The translations under genes and the position numbers were made by a program. From NCBI RefSeq assembly GCF_001427225.1, contig NZ_LMFH01000005.1, positions 1,268,738 through 1,332,737 on the forward strand: a DNA stretch of 64,000 nt, given 5' to 3'. Position 1 is the stretch's first letter; each line of letters starts with the position of its first letter. The DNA comes from Lysobacter sp. Root494. GTDB lineage: Bacteria; Pseudomonadota; Gammaproteobacteria; Xanthomonadales; Xanthomonadaceae. The notes below the pieces were generated by a model. That model ran no database searches. It saw only the letters and a list, made by a program, of their open reading frames with translations, and had not been told where the DNA came from. Of this stretch, positions 15,882 to 25,395 are shown in pieces.

Positions 15882-15916
15882 CGAAAGCGATGCCGTTCCA
15901 GGTGCAGGAAAAACCC

Positions 15917-16666
15917 ATGACCGACCGCTCCCTATACATCGCGATGACCGGCGCCAGCGCCACGCTGCGCGCCCAGGCTTCGGTCGCGCACAACCTGGCC
16001 AACACCGACACCGTCGGCTTCCAGGCGACGCTGACCGGAACCGTGGCGGCGCCAGTCGCCGGTGCCGGCCTGCCTTCGCGCGTGGCGACAATGCAGCAGA
16101 CGATGGGCGTGAGCTCGGCAGCGGGCGCATTGACCAATACCGGCAATCCGCTCGACATCGCGTTGCAGTCGGAACACTGGCTCGCGGTGCAGGATCGCAA
16201 CGGCGGAGTCGCCTACACGCGTGCCGGCGATCTGCGCATCAACCAGAACGGCCTGCTCACCACGGCGAGCGGCCTTTCGGTGCTCGACCAGTCGGGCGCG
16301 CCGATGACGGTTCCGCCCAACGACGCCCTGCACATCGGTGGCGACGGCACGATCTCGATCGTGCCACAGGGCCAGCCCCCTTCGACGATGGCCAGTGCCG
16401 GCCGCCTGCAGGTCGTCGCGACGAATACCCGCGACCTGGTGCGAGGCGAAGACGGACTGATGCGTACGCCGCCCGGATCGAACCCGCCGCCGCCCGCGGC
16501 CGGCAACGTCCTCACTGCCGGCGTGCTGGAGAACAGCAATGTCGACGGCACCGCGATGCTGGTGTCGATGATCCAGCTCGCGCGCCAGTTCGAGACGCAG
16601 GTACGCGTCTTGCACAGTGCGGACGAGAGCGCACGTTCGGCCAATTCGCTGCTGTCATCGCGCTGA
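15917..16666 (+). CDS. flgF: Flagellar proximal rod protein FlgF
   Basis: Rod protein of 249 residues. The N-terminal LRAQASVAHNLANTDTVGFQ (residues about 17-36) and the C-terminal MLVSMIQLARQFETQVRVL are family hallmarks, and GRLQVVATNTRDLVRGEDGL lies in the usual place. ATG 15917 lies 36 bases after element B and follows CAGGAA. Nine codons upstream are open but derive from the repeat edge and are not counted. Confidence 0.95.
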   Translation: MTDRSLYIAMTGASATLRAQASVAHNLANTDTVGFQATLTGTVAAPVAGAGLPSRVATMQQTMGVSSAAGALTNTGNPLDIALQSEHWLAVQDRNGGVAYTRAGDLRINQNGLLTTASGLSVLDQSGAPMTVPPNDALHIGGDGTISIVPQGQPPSTMASAGRLQVVATNTRDLVRGEDGLMRTPPGSNPPPPAAGNVLTAGVLENSNVDGTAMLVSMIQLARQFETQVRVLHSADESARSANSLLSSR

Positions 16667-16706
16667 GTTCCACCACAACCACCCCTTCTTCGAAGAGTAA
16701 TCCGCC

Positions 16707-17492
16707 ATGACCCAGGCTCTGTGGATCGCCAAGACCGGCCTCGACGCGCAGCAGACGCGCATGGCGGTGATTTCCAACAATCTCGCCAACACGAACACCA
16801 CCGGCTTCAAGCGCGATCGTGCCAGCTTCGAAGACCTGCTCTACCAGACCGTGCGCCAGCCCGGCGGCGCGTCTTCCGAGCAGACGCAGCTGCCGACGGG
16901 CCTTTCGACCGGCACCGGCGTGCGCGTCGCGGCGACGGCCAAGCAGTTCGCCCAGGGCAACCTCGCGCAGACCGGCAACGCGCTGGACGTGGCGATCAAT
17001 GGCCGCGGCTTCTTCGAAGTGTTGATGCCCGACGGCAGCACCGCGTACACGCGCGATGGCAGCTTCCAGCTCAACGCACAGGGCGAGCTGGTCACCAATT
17101 CCGGATACCCGGTGCAGCCGGGCCTGCAGTTTCCCGAAGGCACGCAGAGCGTGACCGTGGGCAGCGACGGCACGGTAAGCGTGCAGATCGCCGGGCAGGC
17201 CGAATCCGTGCAGGTCGGCCAGCTGACGCTCGCCGACTTCGTCAATCCCGCCGGCCTGCAGGCCAAGGGCGAAAACCTCTTCGTCGAAACCGGCGCGAGC
17301 GGACCCGCGCAGAGCGGTGCACCCGGCCAGAGCGGTGTCGGCGTGCTCGTGCAGGGCGCACTGGAAGGCTCCAACGTCAACGTCGTCGAGGAACTGGTGT
17401 CGATGATCGAAACGCAACGCGCCTACGAGACCAATGCGAAGGCGATTTCGACGACCGATCAGATGCTGGCGTACCTCAATAACAACCTGTGA
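16707..17492 (+). CDS. flgG: Flagellar distal rod protein FlgG
   Basis: Distal rod subunit of 261 residues, exactly the common FlgG length. It shows [20 protein letters not shown] (residues about 17-36), [20 protein letters not shown] and the C-terminal [21 protein letters not shown] 40-base gap with an AGAGTAA stretch separates it from flgF. The next gene, flgH, is separated from it by palindromic element C. Confidence 0.97.
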   Translation: MTQALWIAKTGLDAQQTRMAVISNNLANTNTTGFKRDRASFEDLLYQTVRQPGGASSEQTQLPTGLSTGTGVRVAATAKQFAQGNLAQTGNALDVAINGRGFFEVLMPDGSTAYTRDGSFQLNAQGELVTNSGYPVQPGLQFPEGTQSVTVGSDGTVSVQIAGQAESVQVGQLTLADFVNPAGLQAKGENLFVETGASGPAQSGAPGQSGVGVLVQGALEGSNVNVVEELVSMIETQRAYETNAKAISTTDQMLAYLNNNL

Positions 17493-17527
17493 GTGGTGTG
17501 ATGTCGGCTAATGCGCTCTTGCCGTTG

Positions 17528-17665
17528 CTCGTCATTCCTGCGAAGGCCGGAAGCGCTCTTCCACAGCGTGGAGCGCTGGTCATCCAGTGCCTTTGGCTCT
17601 TGAACCAGGAATGGGCAAAAGCAAGAACAAAGTCACTGGATCCCCGCTTTCGCGGGGATGACGAG
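17528..17665. repeat. Palindromic BIME-like element C (flgG-flgH gap)
   Basis: The left arm starts CTCGTCATTCCTGCGAAGG and is interrupted by an extra hairpin-forming stretch (GGAAGCGCTCTTCC). The right arm is the intact GTCACTGGATCCCCGC unit ending GGGGATGACGAG. The right-hand part translates in one frame to the familiar SLDPRFRGDDE artefact. It lies directly upstream of flgH. Confidence 0.87.
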
Positions 17666-17710
17666 CAACAACAAGAGCAAAAACAGACACAAGGGCAACG
17701 CATATGCGGT

Positions 17711-18430
17711 TTGCACGTCCTTGCCTGCACCACCCTCCTCACCCTCGCCGGCTGCGCCTCCGTCGTCGGCGACGTGCGCCCGTTCTCTGCGCAAACCAAT
17801 TCGTCCGCCGGCCGGCCAGAAGTCGTCCAGCAACACGCTGAAGCGGCTGCTGCACTGGGTGACGGCGGAGGTTCGATCTTCGCCAGTGCGGGCAGCAATC
17901 AGAGCGGGCCGCGCATGCGTTTGTTCGAAGATAACAAGGCGCGCGGGGTCGGCGACCTGCTGACCATCGTGCTGGTCGAGAACACCCGCGCCAAGACGAA
18001 TGCGAAAACCGCCGTGACCAAAGACGCGGGAGTCGGAATCTCGGCACCGACGATTTTCGGCCAGGGCGTCACCTACAACGGCAAGCCGCTGCTGCAGGCC
18101 GAGATCGAAGGCTCGCGCGACTTTTCGGGCGCCGGCGACAGCGCTCAAAGCAACCAGCTGGCCGGAAACATCACCGTATCGGTGGTCGAGAACCTCGGCA
18201 ACGGCAACCTGCGCGTCGCCGGCGAAAAGCGCATGCGCCTGAACCAGGGCGACGAGCTGGTCCAGATTCAAGGAATCGTGCGGACCGCCGATATCGGTCC
18301 CGACAACCGGATCACCTCGGACCGCGTCGGCGAAGCCCGGATCGTCTATGGCGGCCGCGGCACCATCGCGCGCTCCAACGCGATGGGCTGGCTCGGGCGC
18401 TTCTTCAATTCCGCTGCGTTTCCGTACTGA
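17711..18430 (+). CDS. flgH: Flagellar L-ring lipoprotein FlgH, start probably disturbed
   Basis: Outer-membrane L-ring protein. The mature part is complete: [20 protein letters not shown], then [20 protein letters not shown], then [20 protein letters not shown], ending [13 protein letters not shown]. The lipobox LTLAGC is present, followed by ASVVGD. The start is uncertain. In the body frame only TTG 17711 gives a short signal peptide, and it lacks a ribosome site and a basic n-region. A good site (AAGGG, 17691-17695) instead serves ATG 17704, which is one frame off. Removing one C at 17719-17720 would give [17 protein letters not shown], an ideal lipoprotein signal. A longer version reading through element C is not credible. 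Confidence 0.85.
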   Translation: MHVLACTTLLTLAGCASVVGDVRPFSAQTNSSAGRPEVVQQHAEAAAALGDGGGSIFASAGSNQSGPRMRLFEDNKARGVGDLLTIVLVENTRAKTNAKTAVTKDAGVGISAPTIFGQGVTYNGKPLLQAEIEGSRDFSGAGDSAQSNQLAGNITVSVVENLGNGNLRVAGEKRMRLNQGDELVQIQGIVRTADIGPDNRITSDRVGEARIVYGGRGTIARSNAMGWLGRFFNSAAFPY

Positions 18431-18438
18431 GGGCTGAC

Positions 18439-19614
18439 ATGCGATTCCTGAAGAACATCGCCGCTGCTCTCCGTAGTCAGCAACACGGCATCGCCAGGGT
18501 GCGCTGTGGCGCGCCGCGCGCAAAGCAATTCGCCATCACTTTGCTGATGACGTTCGCGAGCATCGCGCCCGCGCACGCCGAGCGCATCAAGGATCTCGCC
18601 CAGGTCGCCGGCGTGCGCGGCAACCCGTTGGTGGGTTACGGGCTGGTCGTCGGCCTCGATGGCAGCGGCGATCGCACCAGCCAGACGCCGTTCACGGTGC
18701 AGAGTCTCAAGACGATGCTCGACCAGCTCGGCGTAACGATCCCGCCGGGCGTGAATCCGCAGCTGAAGAACGTCGCGGCGGTAGCGATCCAGGCCGAACT
18801 GCCCGCCTTCGCCAAGCCGGGTCAGAACATCGACGTCACCGTGTCTTCCATCGGCAATGCCGGTTCACTTCGCGGCGGCACGCTGCTGATGGCGCCGCTG
18901 CGCGGTGCCGATGGGCAGATCTATGCGATCGCGCAGGGCGCTCTCGTCGTTGGAGGCTTCGGTGCCGCGGGCAAGGACGGCTCGAAGATCTCGGTGAACG
19001 CCCCCAACGGCGGCAGCATTCCCAACGGCGCCATCGTCGAACGCTCGGTGCCCAACGCAGCGCAGGGCAGCAACGTGGTGACGCTCAACCTGCACGACGC
19101 CGACTTCACCACCGCCGCACGGATCGTCAGCGCCGTCGACGCCGCCTTCGGCGCGGGTCACGCCCACGCACTGGATGGCGTCACCATCGAAGTGACTCCG
19201 CCTTCCAGCGATCGCATCGCCTTCCTTGCGCAGCTCGAATCGCTGGAAGTGAATCCCGGCGCCGCGGCAGCGAAGGTGATCGTGAGTGCGCGCACCGGCA
19301 CCGTCGTGATGGGTGGACAGGTGACCGTGCTGCCTGCCGCGGTCTCGCACGGTTCGCTCACGGTTTCGATCACCGAAAACATCAACGTCAGCCAGCCCGA
19401 AGCCTTCGGTCGGGGCGGCACCGTCGTGACTCCGCAATCGAACATCGAAGTGCAGCAGGAAGGCGGACGCATGTTCATGTTCCAGGGCGGAACCTCCCTG
19501 GAAGCCATCGTGCGTGCGGTGAATGCCGTGGGCGCCGCGCCGGGCGACATCGTCGCGATCCTCGAAGCGCTCAAGCGCGCCGGGGCGCTGCGTGCGGAGC
19601 TCGAGGTGATCTGA
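18439..19614 (+). CDS. flgI: Flagellar P-ring protein FlgI
   Basis: Periplasmic P-ring protein of 391 residues. The mature start [20 protein letters not shown] and the motif [19 protein letters not shown] are diagnostic, and the C-terminal end [20 protein letters not shown] is conserved. The leader is unusually long (about 47 residues, cut after APAHA) if ATG 18439 is used. That ATG has a GAGGG site, and the alternative ATG 18547 would leave a very short leader. It begins 8 bases after flgH. Confidence 0.95.
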   Translation: MRFLKNIAAALRSQQHGIARVRCGAPRAKQFAITLLMTFASIAPAHAERIKDLAQVAGVRGNPLVGYGLVVGLDGSGDRTSQTPFTVQSLKTMLDQLGVTIPPGVNPQLKNVAAVAIQAELPAFAKPGQNIDVTVSSIGNAGSLRGGTLLMAPLRGADGQIYAIAQGALVVGGFGAAGKDGSKISVNAPNGGSIPNGAIVERSVPNAAQGSNVVTLNLHDADFTTAARIVSAVDAAFGAGHAHALDGVTIEVTPPSSDRIAFLAQLESLEVNPGAAAAKVIVSARTGTVVMGGQVTVLPAAVSHGSLTVSITENINVSQPEAFGRGGTVVTPQSNIEVQQEGGRMFMFQGGTSLEAIVRAVNAVGAAPGDIVAILEALKRAGALRAELEVI

Positions 19615-19615
19615 C

Positions 19616-19631
19616 AGGCACGCCGCTTGCA
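19616..19631 (+). promoter_or_regulatory. Candidate sigma54 promoter before flgJ
   Basis: AGGCACG-CCGC-TTGCA matches the -24/-12 consensus with correct spacing. It differs in one outer base from the flgB element. The predicted transcript start, about 19642, is the A of the flgJ ATG. It would give flgJKL extra expression independent of the upstream genes. Confidence 0.6.
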
Positions 19632-19641
19632 CGCCCATGAC

Positions 19642-20637
19642 ATGCGCCTGACATCCGCCACCGGCATTTCCCTGGAGCCCGCTTCGACGGGCTCTTCGCA
19701 TGCGCGTATCGAGCAGGCCGCCCGCGAACTGGAGACGCAGTTCGCGCACATGCTGATCAAATCGATGCGTAGTACATCGATCGGCGGCGATCCGATGCTG
19801 GGCGACAACACCACGTATCGCGAGATGTACGACCAGCAGCTCGCGAAGGAACTGGGCAAGGGGCGCGGCCTCGGACTGGCGCCGATGATCATGCGGCAGC
19901 TGGAGCGCGCGTCGCCGCAGAGCTCCACGAGTCCGGTTCCGCTCCCGTTGTCCACGCCTCCCGCTCCGATGGCGCTACCGGCAGCGAACGGCTTGCTGCC
20001 GCTGGCACCCACGCGTGCCGGCGTTTCCATGCAGGCGCTCGACGTGCCGCTTCCTTCGGCTGCGTCGGCTGGACCCGCGGCCGCGTGCGATCCGGAAACG
20101 AAGCTCGACTGCAGCAGCCCCGAAGCCTTCGTGCGTTCGATCTGGCCGATGGCGCAGAAGACCGCCGCCGAACTCGGCGTGTCGCCACGTGCACTGGTTG
20201 CGCAGGCGGCACTCGAGACGGGCTGGGGCCGCCGTCTCGCGCACGGGAATGGCGAGACCTCGCACAACCTGTTCGGGATCAAGGCGGGCGGACGCTGGAA
20301 CGGTTCTCGGGTCAACGCCGCCACGCACGAATTCGTCGCCGGCACGCGCCGCAGCGAACGCGCCGATTTCCGCGCGTACGGCTCGGTTGCGGAAAGCTTC
20401 GCCGATTACGCGCGCCTGCTCGGCAAGGACCGCTATGCGTCCGCGCGTGGCGCGGGCGAAGACGTGCATCGCTTCGCCAGCGCATTGCAACAGGCCGGTT
20501 ACGCCACCGATCCCTCGTACGCGAACAAGATCTCCGCGATCGCGAATGGATCCACTCTCAACCGCGCCCTGGCGATGCTGCCTGGCGCCACGCGGATGGT
20601 GGCCAGCGCCGCCGTCGCCACTACGCCGCGGGGTTAA
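19642..20637 (+). CDS. flgJ: Flagellar rod assembly protein / peptidoglycan hydrolase FlgJ
   Basis: Two-domain protein of 331 residues. The N-terminal rod-binding domain (about 15-95) shows LETQFAHMLIKSMRSTSI and DNTTYREMYDQQLAKEL. The C-terminal glucosaminidase domain (about 165-315) shows LVAQAALETGWGRR, whose Glu is the expected catalytic acid, and HNLFGIKAGGRW. It opens the peptidoglycan for the rod. ATG 19642 is chosen; a TTG 15 bases earlier lies inside the sigma54 element. No Shine-Dalgarno is visible. Confidence 0.94.
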   Translation: MRLTSATGISLEPASTGSSHARIEQAARELETQFAHMLIKSMRSTSIGGDPMLGDNTTYREMYDQQLAKELGKGRGLGLAPMIMRQLERASPQSSTSPVPLPLSTPPAPMALPAANGLLPLAPTRAGVSMQALDVPLPSAASAGPAAACDPETKLDCSSPEAFVRSIWPMAQKTAAELGVSPRALVAQAALETGWGRRLAHGNGETSHNLFGIKAGGRWNGSRVNAATHEFVAGTRRSERADFRAYGSVAESFADYARLLGKDRYASARGAGEDVHRFASALQQAGYATDPSYANKISAIANGSTLNRALAMLPGATRMVASAAVATTPRG

Positions 20638-20640
20638 GGC

Positions 20641-22521
20641 ATGACCGGCATTCTCTCCACCGGCACTTCCGCGCTGCTCGCATTCCAACGCGCGCTAGGC
20701 ACCGTCGGCCACAACGTCGCGAACGCGGCGACGCCGGGCTACAGCCGCCAGCGTGTCGAATTCGCGGCCCGGCCCGGACAGGGCACCAGCGCGACCTACA
20801 TCGGCCAGGGCGTCGACGTGGATCGGCTGCGCCGTCTCGCCGATGGACTCGTATTCGCGCGACAGGTCGACAGCAGCGGCGAAATGGGCCGGCTCGAGCA
20901 ACTTTCATCGCTGTCGACGCGGGTGGACGCCCTGCTTTCCGGCGAATCGACCAGCCTGTCGCAACCGTGGTCGGCATTCTTCGGCGCGGCCCGCGGTGTG
21001 GTATCCGATCCGACTTCGCCGGTCGCGCGCAGCCAACTGGTCACGTCGGGGCAGCAGCTCGCCAGTCGCTGGCGCTCGCTCGACAGCCAGCTGGCGACGA
21101 TCGAAAAGGACACCGACCAGAAACTCGTCACCACGGTCGCCGATGCGAATCGCCTCGCGAGCGAGATCGCCTCGCTCAACCGCGACATCGCGATCGCGGG
21201 GAGCAACGCATCGCCCGACCTGCTCGATGCGCGCGCGTTGCGCATCGACCAGCTGGCCACTCTGGTCGGCGTCGAAACCGTCGAGCAGGACGACGGCGCG
21301 ATGAACGTATTCACCAACGGTGGACAACCGCTCGTACTGGGTGGCCGCGCCACGCCGCTCGGCACCACGCAGGATCCATATCGCCCGGAACGCCTGCAGA
21401 TCGCGTTGGAAGGTGCGAACGGACCGATCCGCCTGCCCTCGTCGGCGATTGGCGGAGAGCTCGGTGGCCTGCTGGAATTCCGCGGCCGCGTGCTCGACCC
21501 GGCACGCGCGGAACTCGGTCGCGCGGCTACCGCATTCGCTCTCGCCTTCAACGAGGCACAACGTGCCGGTGTCGACTACAACGGCGCGCCAGGCACGGAC
21601 TTTTTCTCCCTCGCGCCGCCGCGTGTCGACGCGCATGCATCCAACACCGGCACGGGCAGCCTCTCCGCCAGCGTCACCGATACCGGCGCACTTACCGGAC
21701 AGGACTTCACGCTGCGTTACGCGTCCGGTAGCTGGAGCGCGACGCGTGCCGATAACGGCGAACCCATCGCGCTGTCCGGCAGCGGTACCGCCGCCAATCC
21801 ACTGAGCATCGGCGGACTCTCGCTCGTGGTAGCCGGCACGCCTGCGGACGGAGATCGCTTCGCCGTCTCGCCCACTGCGGGTGCCTCGGCCAGCATCGCG
21901 GTGGTGCTGCAGGATCCCGCCGCGATCGCTGCCGCGTCACCGCTGCAGGGCGCCGCGGACGCGTCCAATCTCGGCACCGCGCGCATCGGTGCGGCGCAGG
22001 TGACCGATGCGACGGCATTCGCGGCCTTCGCCGGCGCGAGCATCGAATTCATCGATGCCGACCAGTACACGATCGACGGTGCGGGGCCGTATGCCTACAC
22101 CGCCGGCACTCCGATCGCCGGCAACGGCTGGTCGTTGACGCTCGAAGGCACGCCTGCCGCGGGCGACCGCTTCGCGCTTTCGCGCACGCCACCGCGTTCC
22201 GCCAACAACGGCAATGCGCGCGCGCTCGCCGGGCTGGACACCAAGCCCCTGCTCGATGGCGGCACCACCAGCCTGACCAACGGCCTGAGCCAGCTCACCG
22301 CGCGCGTCGGCAGCGCCGCACGCCATGCCGATCTGACGCTGGAAGCGCAGCAGGCCATCCACGCGCAGGTCGAAGCCGAGCGCGAATCGATTTCCGGCGT
22401 GAACCTCGACGAGGAAGCCGCCGACATGCTGCGTTTCCAGCAGGCCTACCAGGCCGCGGCGCAGGTGATCGCCACCGCCGACACCGTGTTCCAGTCGCTG
22501 CTCGGAGCCATCCGCCGATGA
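20641..22521 (+). CDS. flgK: Hook-filament junction protein FlgK (HAP1)
   Basis: Protein of 626 residues. The N-terminal motif TVGHNVANAATPGYSRQRVE (residues about 21-40) and the C-terminal SGVNLDEEAADMLRFQQAYQ are the family ends. The middle is a large beta-rich variable region. With FlgL it joins hook and filament, and FlgN is its chaperone. It starts 3 bases after flgJ, and its stop overlaps flgL (ATGA). Confidence 0.96.
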   Translation: MTGILSTGTSALLAFQRALGTVGHNVANAATPGYSRQRVEFAARPGQGTSATYIGQGVDVDRLRRLADGLVFARQVDSSGEMGRLEQLSSLSTRVDALLSGESTSLSQPWSAFFGAARGVVSDPTSPVARSQLVTSGQQLASRWRSLDSQLATIEKDTDQKLVTTVADANRLASEIASLNRDIAIAGSNASPDLLDARALRIDQLATLVGVETVEQDDGAMNVFTNGGQPLVLGGRATPLGTTQDPYRPERLQIALEGANGPIRLPSSAIGGELGGLLEFRGRVLDPARAELGRAATAFALAFNEAQRAGVDYNGAPGTDFFSLAPPRVDAHASNTGTGSLSASVTDTGALTGQDFTLRYASGSWSATRADNGEPIALSGSGTAANPLSIGGLSLVVAGTPADGDRFAVSPTAGASASIAVVLQDPAAIAAASPLQGAADASNLGTARIGAAQVTDATAFAAFAGASIEFIDADQYTIDGAGPYAYTAGTPIAGNGWSLTLEGTPAAGDRFALSRTPPRSANNGNARALAGLDTKPLLDGGTTSLTNGLSQLTARVGSAARHADLTLEAQQAIHAQVEAERESISGVNLDEEAADMLRFQQAYQAAAQVIATADTVFQSLLGAIRR

Positions 22522-23738
22522 CCTTGCGTGTATCCACTTCCGGCCTGCATGCGCAGGGCCTCGCCGCGCTGTTGCGCCACCAGAGCCAGATCGCGCGCAC
22601 GCAGCAGCAACTCACCACCGGCACGCGCATTACGCAGGCCAAGGACGATCCGGTGGCTGCCTCGAACGCCCAGCGGCTCGACCACGTGCTGGCGATGCTG
22701 GGCGAATACGGCCGCAGCGCCGGACAGGTCGACAACCGCCTGCGCCTGCAGGAAGAAGCGCTCGCCGACACCGGCAGCACGCTGTCGCGCGCGCGTGAAC
22801 TCGCCATCCAGGGCAACAACGCGCCGCTATCCGACAACGACCGCAAGGCGATCGCCACCGAAGTCCGCCAGTTGCGCGCCTCGCTGATCGCCATCGCCAA
22901 CCGCGACGACGGTAATGGGCGCCGCCTCTTCGCCGGCACGCGCGACGGCGTCGTGCCCTTCGTCGACAACGCGGGCACCGTCGGCTACGCGGGCGACGAT
23001 GGCCAGAACAGCATCGACATCGCGCCGGAAATCGCCATCGCCGACACCGATCCGGGTAGCGCCGTCTTCCTGCGCGTGCGTACCGGGGACGGCACCATGC
23101 GCGCGAGTGCAACGTCCGCCAACACCGGCACCGGCGTGCTCGATTCGGCGAATGTCACGGATCCCCTGGCATGGAACGGACGTGCCCTGTCGGTGCGTTT
23201 CACTTCGGCCACCGATTACGAAGTCGTCGATGGCGGCGGCGCCGCACTGGTCCCACCGGTCGCCGGCACCTGGACGCCGGGCCAGGCCATTCCCGACGCC
23301 GCAGCGGGCCTTGGCGTGCAGTTCCGGATCACCGGGGCACCCGCGGCGGGCGACAGTTTCACTGTCGAACGCGCGCCCACGCGCGACGTCTTCGCCACGC
23401 TCGATGCGCTCGCCGATGCGCTGGAAGCGTCCACGGTTTCGCCAGCCGACGCGGCACGGCGCGCCAATGCCCTTGCTTCGGCGATAGGCGACATCGCCAC
23501 CGCCGAGGACCACATGCTCACGCTGCGCGCCGGCACCGGCATGCGCCTGCAGGAACTGGACAGCGCGGCGGAACGCCGCGGCAGCGAGGAAGTCACGCTC
23601 GCCGGCACGCTCTCGGAACTGCGCGATACCGATTACGCCGAAGCGATCAGCCGTCTGTCGCTGCAGATGACCGCACTGGAAGCTGCGCAGAAATCGATGC
23701 TGCGGATCCAGGGTCTGTCGCTGTTCGACAAGATCTGA
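22518..23738 (+). CDS. flgL: Hook-filament junction protein FlgL (HAP3)
   Basis: Flagellin-like protein of 406 residues. The N-terminal QQQLTTGTRITQAKDDPVAA (residues about 34-53) and the C-terminal DTDYAEAISRLSLQMTALEA are family hallmarks, ending LRIQGLSLFDKI. The start overlaps flgK by 4 bases. It is the last gene of the flgB-to-flgL run; a long hairpin follows the stop. Confidence 0.96.
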   Translation: MTLRVSTSGLHAQGLAALLRHQSQIARTQQQLTTGTRITQAKDDPVAASNAQRLDHVLAMLGEYGRSAGQVDNRLRLQEEALADTGSTLSRARELAIQGNNAPLSDNDRKAIATEVRQLRASLIAIANRDDGNGRRLFAGTRDGVVPFVDNAGTVGYAGDDGQNSIDIAPEIAIADTDPGSAVFLRVRTGDGTMRASATSANTGTGVLDSANVTDPLAWNGRALSVRFTSATDYEVVDGGGAALVPPVAGTWTPGQAIPDAAAGLGVQFRITGAPAAGDSFTVERAPTRDVFATLDALADALEASTVSPADAARRANALASAIGDIATAEDHMLTLRAGTGMRLQELDSAAERRGSEEVTLAGTLSELRDTDYAEAISRLSLQMTALEAAQKSMLRIQGLSLFDKI

Positions 23739-23741
23739 ACC

Positions 23742-23791
23742 GATGCGCGGCGCGCGTGAAGGCCGTTCACGGCAGTCCGGCGCGCCGCATC
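23742..23791 (+). terminator. Long hairpin after flgL, possible terminator
   Basis: GATGCG/CGCATC and GGCGCGC/GCGCGCC outer stems with a one-base bulge enclose an inner GTGAA/TTCAC stem. No T run follows, so it may protect the message or need Rho. Confidence 0.45.
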
Positions 23792-23825
23792 CGCCTCCCC
23801 TATCACAAATCGTGCAAAGCCCGCA

Positions 23826-23853
23826 CTAAAGACAATCCGGACGGTGCCGTTAC
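23826..23853 (+). promoter_or_regulatory. Sigma28 (FliA) promoter of fliC
   Basis: CTAAA (23826-23830), 15 bases, then GCCGTTAC (23846-23853). It matches the FliA consensus TAAA-N15-GCCGATAA at all but two bases. The leader would be about 90 bases, with a CGGAG ribosome site before fliC. Confidence 0.85.
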
Positions 23854-23950
23854 CTAGTCCAGCAGAGGACAGGGCCGGTGGAAACGGCAAGCCCCTGCGG
23901 ACCACCGACCCCGACGCTTCGTCGGCACCGACACCCCGGAGATACAGACA

Positions 23951-25114
23951 ATGTCCATCATCAACACCAACGTGATGTCGCTGAACTCGCAGCGTAACCT
24001 CGCGACCAACAGCGCCAGCCTCGCCACCACCATCCAGCGCCTGTCGTCGGGCCTGCGCATCAACAGCGCGAAGGACGACGCCGCCGGCCTCGCGATTTCC
24101 GAGCGCTTCTCGACCCAGATCCGCGGCATGAACCAGGCTGCCCGCAACGCCAACGACGGCATCTCGCTGGCGCAGACCGCCGAAGGCGCGCTGGGCGAAA
24201 TCGGCAACAACCTGCAGCGCATCCGCGAACTGGCCGTGCAGTCGCGCAACGCCACCAACTCGTCCGATGACCGCGCCGCCCTGCAGAAGGAAGTCGCGCA
24301 GCTGAAGGCCGAAATCGACCGCGTCGCCGACCAGACCTCGTTCAACGGCACCAAGCTGCTGGACGGCTCGTTCACCACGCAGGCCTTCCAGGTCGGCGCC
24401 AACCAGGGCCAGACGATCACCGTCGACAGCATCACCGACGCGAACATCGCCTCGCTGGGCAACTGGACCGAGCCGTCGACGACCACCTACACGCAGACCA
24501 CCGCTGCCGCCTCCGCGACGGCGTTCGCCACCGGCGTGTCGATGGATATCAACGGCGTGACGATCACGACCGCCGACGGCGCCGCCGACGCTGCCGCTGC
24601 CACCGCCGCGATCAAGTCTGCATTCGACACCGCAAAGGCCAATGTCGCCAATACGTCGCTGGCCAACGTGAGCATGGACGCGACCGGCGCGATCACGTCG
24701 ACCGACGCCTCCCTGACCGTCGCCAACCTGACCAACGTCAGTGGCGTCACCGCGGGCACCACTGCTGGCACCGCGACGGCAGTTGCCGGCGCCGCGCACA
24801 CGGGTTTCGCCGCCCTCGACATTTCCACGGTCAGCGGTGCGGACAACGCGATCCTCGCGATGGACGCAGCGCTCAACTCGGTCAACAGCGCCCGCGCCGA
24901 CCTGGGTGCGGTGCAGAACCGCTTCACCTCGGTCATCGCGAACCTCAACACGACGGCCGAGAACCTGACTGCTTCGCGCAGCCGCATCCGCGACACCGAC
25001 TTCGCGAAGGAAACGGCGGAACTGACCCGCACGCAGATCCTGAACCAGGCCGGCACCGCGATGCTGGCGCAGGCCAACCAGGCACCGCAGGGCGTGCTCA
25101 GCCTGCTGCGCTGA
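23951..25114 (+). CDS. fliC: Flagellin FliC
   Basis: Filament subunit of 387 residues. The N-terminal D0/D1 region (about 1-170) includes the immune-recognised RLSSGLRINSAKDDAAGLA (residues about 31-49). The C-terminal D1/D0 region includes ENLTASRSRIRDTDFAKETA and ends APQGVLSLLR. The central domain (about 175-290) is Ala/Thr-rich and low in complexity. Only one flagellin gene is in the window. It has its own sigma28 promoter and CGGAG site and is followed by a strong hairpin. Confidence 0.97.
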   Translation: MSIINTNVMSLNSQRNLATNSASLATTIQRLSSGLRINSAKDDAAGLAISERFSTQIRGMNQAARNANDGISLAQTAEGALGEIGNNLQRIRELAVQSRNATNSSDDRAALQKEVAQLKAEIDRVADQTSFNGTKLLDGSFTTQAFQVGANQGQTITVDSITDANIASLGNWTEPSTTTYTQTTAAASATAFATGVSMDINGVTITTADGAADAAAATAAIKSAFDTAKANVANTSLANVSMDATGAITSTDASLTVANLTNVSGVTAGTTAGTATAVAGAAHTGFAALDISTVSGADNAILAMDAALNSVNSARADLGAVQNRFTSVIANLNTTAENLTASRSRIRDTDFAKETAELTRTQILNQAGTAMLAQANQAPQGVLSLLR

Positions 25115-25123
25115 TGAAAGAGG

Positions 25124-25153
25124 CGGGACGCGGCACCGGCCGCGTCCCGTTCC
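25124..25153 (+). terminator. Hairpin terminator after fliC
   Basis: Perfect 11-base stem, CGGGACGCGGC (25124-25134) and GCCGCGTCCCG (25139-25149), with loop ACCG and then TTCC. The T run is short, but the stem is very stable and begins 9 bases after the stop. Confidence 0.65.
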
Positions 25154-25237
25154 GCGGAGGCTGGGTCCTGGAGGTTGGGAGACGGCAATGAAGGTCGGTC
25201 CGACTTCACGCCCCAGCCCCCAGGCCCCAGCCTCCGC
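25154..25237. repeat. 18-bp inverted repeat between fliC and fliD
   Basis: GCGGAGGCTGGGTCCTGG (25154-25171) is inverted at 25220-25237 with one mismatch. The arms enclose 48 bases. It has the look of a small mobile or palindromic element, but no second copy was noticed in the window. Confidence 0.7.
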
Positions 25238-25395
25238 AACACAAACGCATCCGCTCCATCCGTTCCGGCTCCACCCGCTACTCGGTTTCATTCTTCTCCT
25301 ACCGCGAGGTGTTCCATGGCCCACGACCGATTCCAGACGACACGCAGGTCCGTGGTCCGCCAGGACGTCTCGCGCTCTCTTCATGGGTGGTCGCG

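Noticed and set aside
17489..17710. N-terminal extension of FlgH from a GTG or ATG overlapping flgG
   Set aside because: It would translate palindromic element C (SLDPRFRGDDE artefact) and bury the lipoprotein signal about 80 residues inside the protein.
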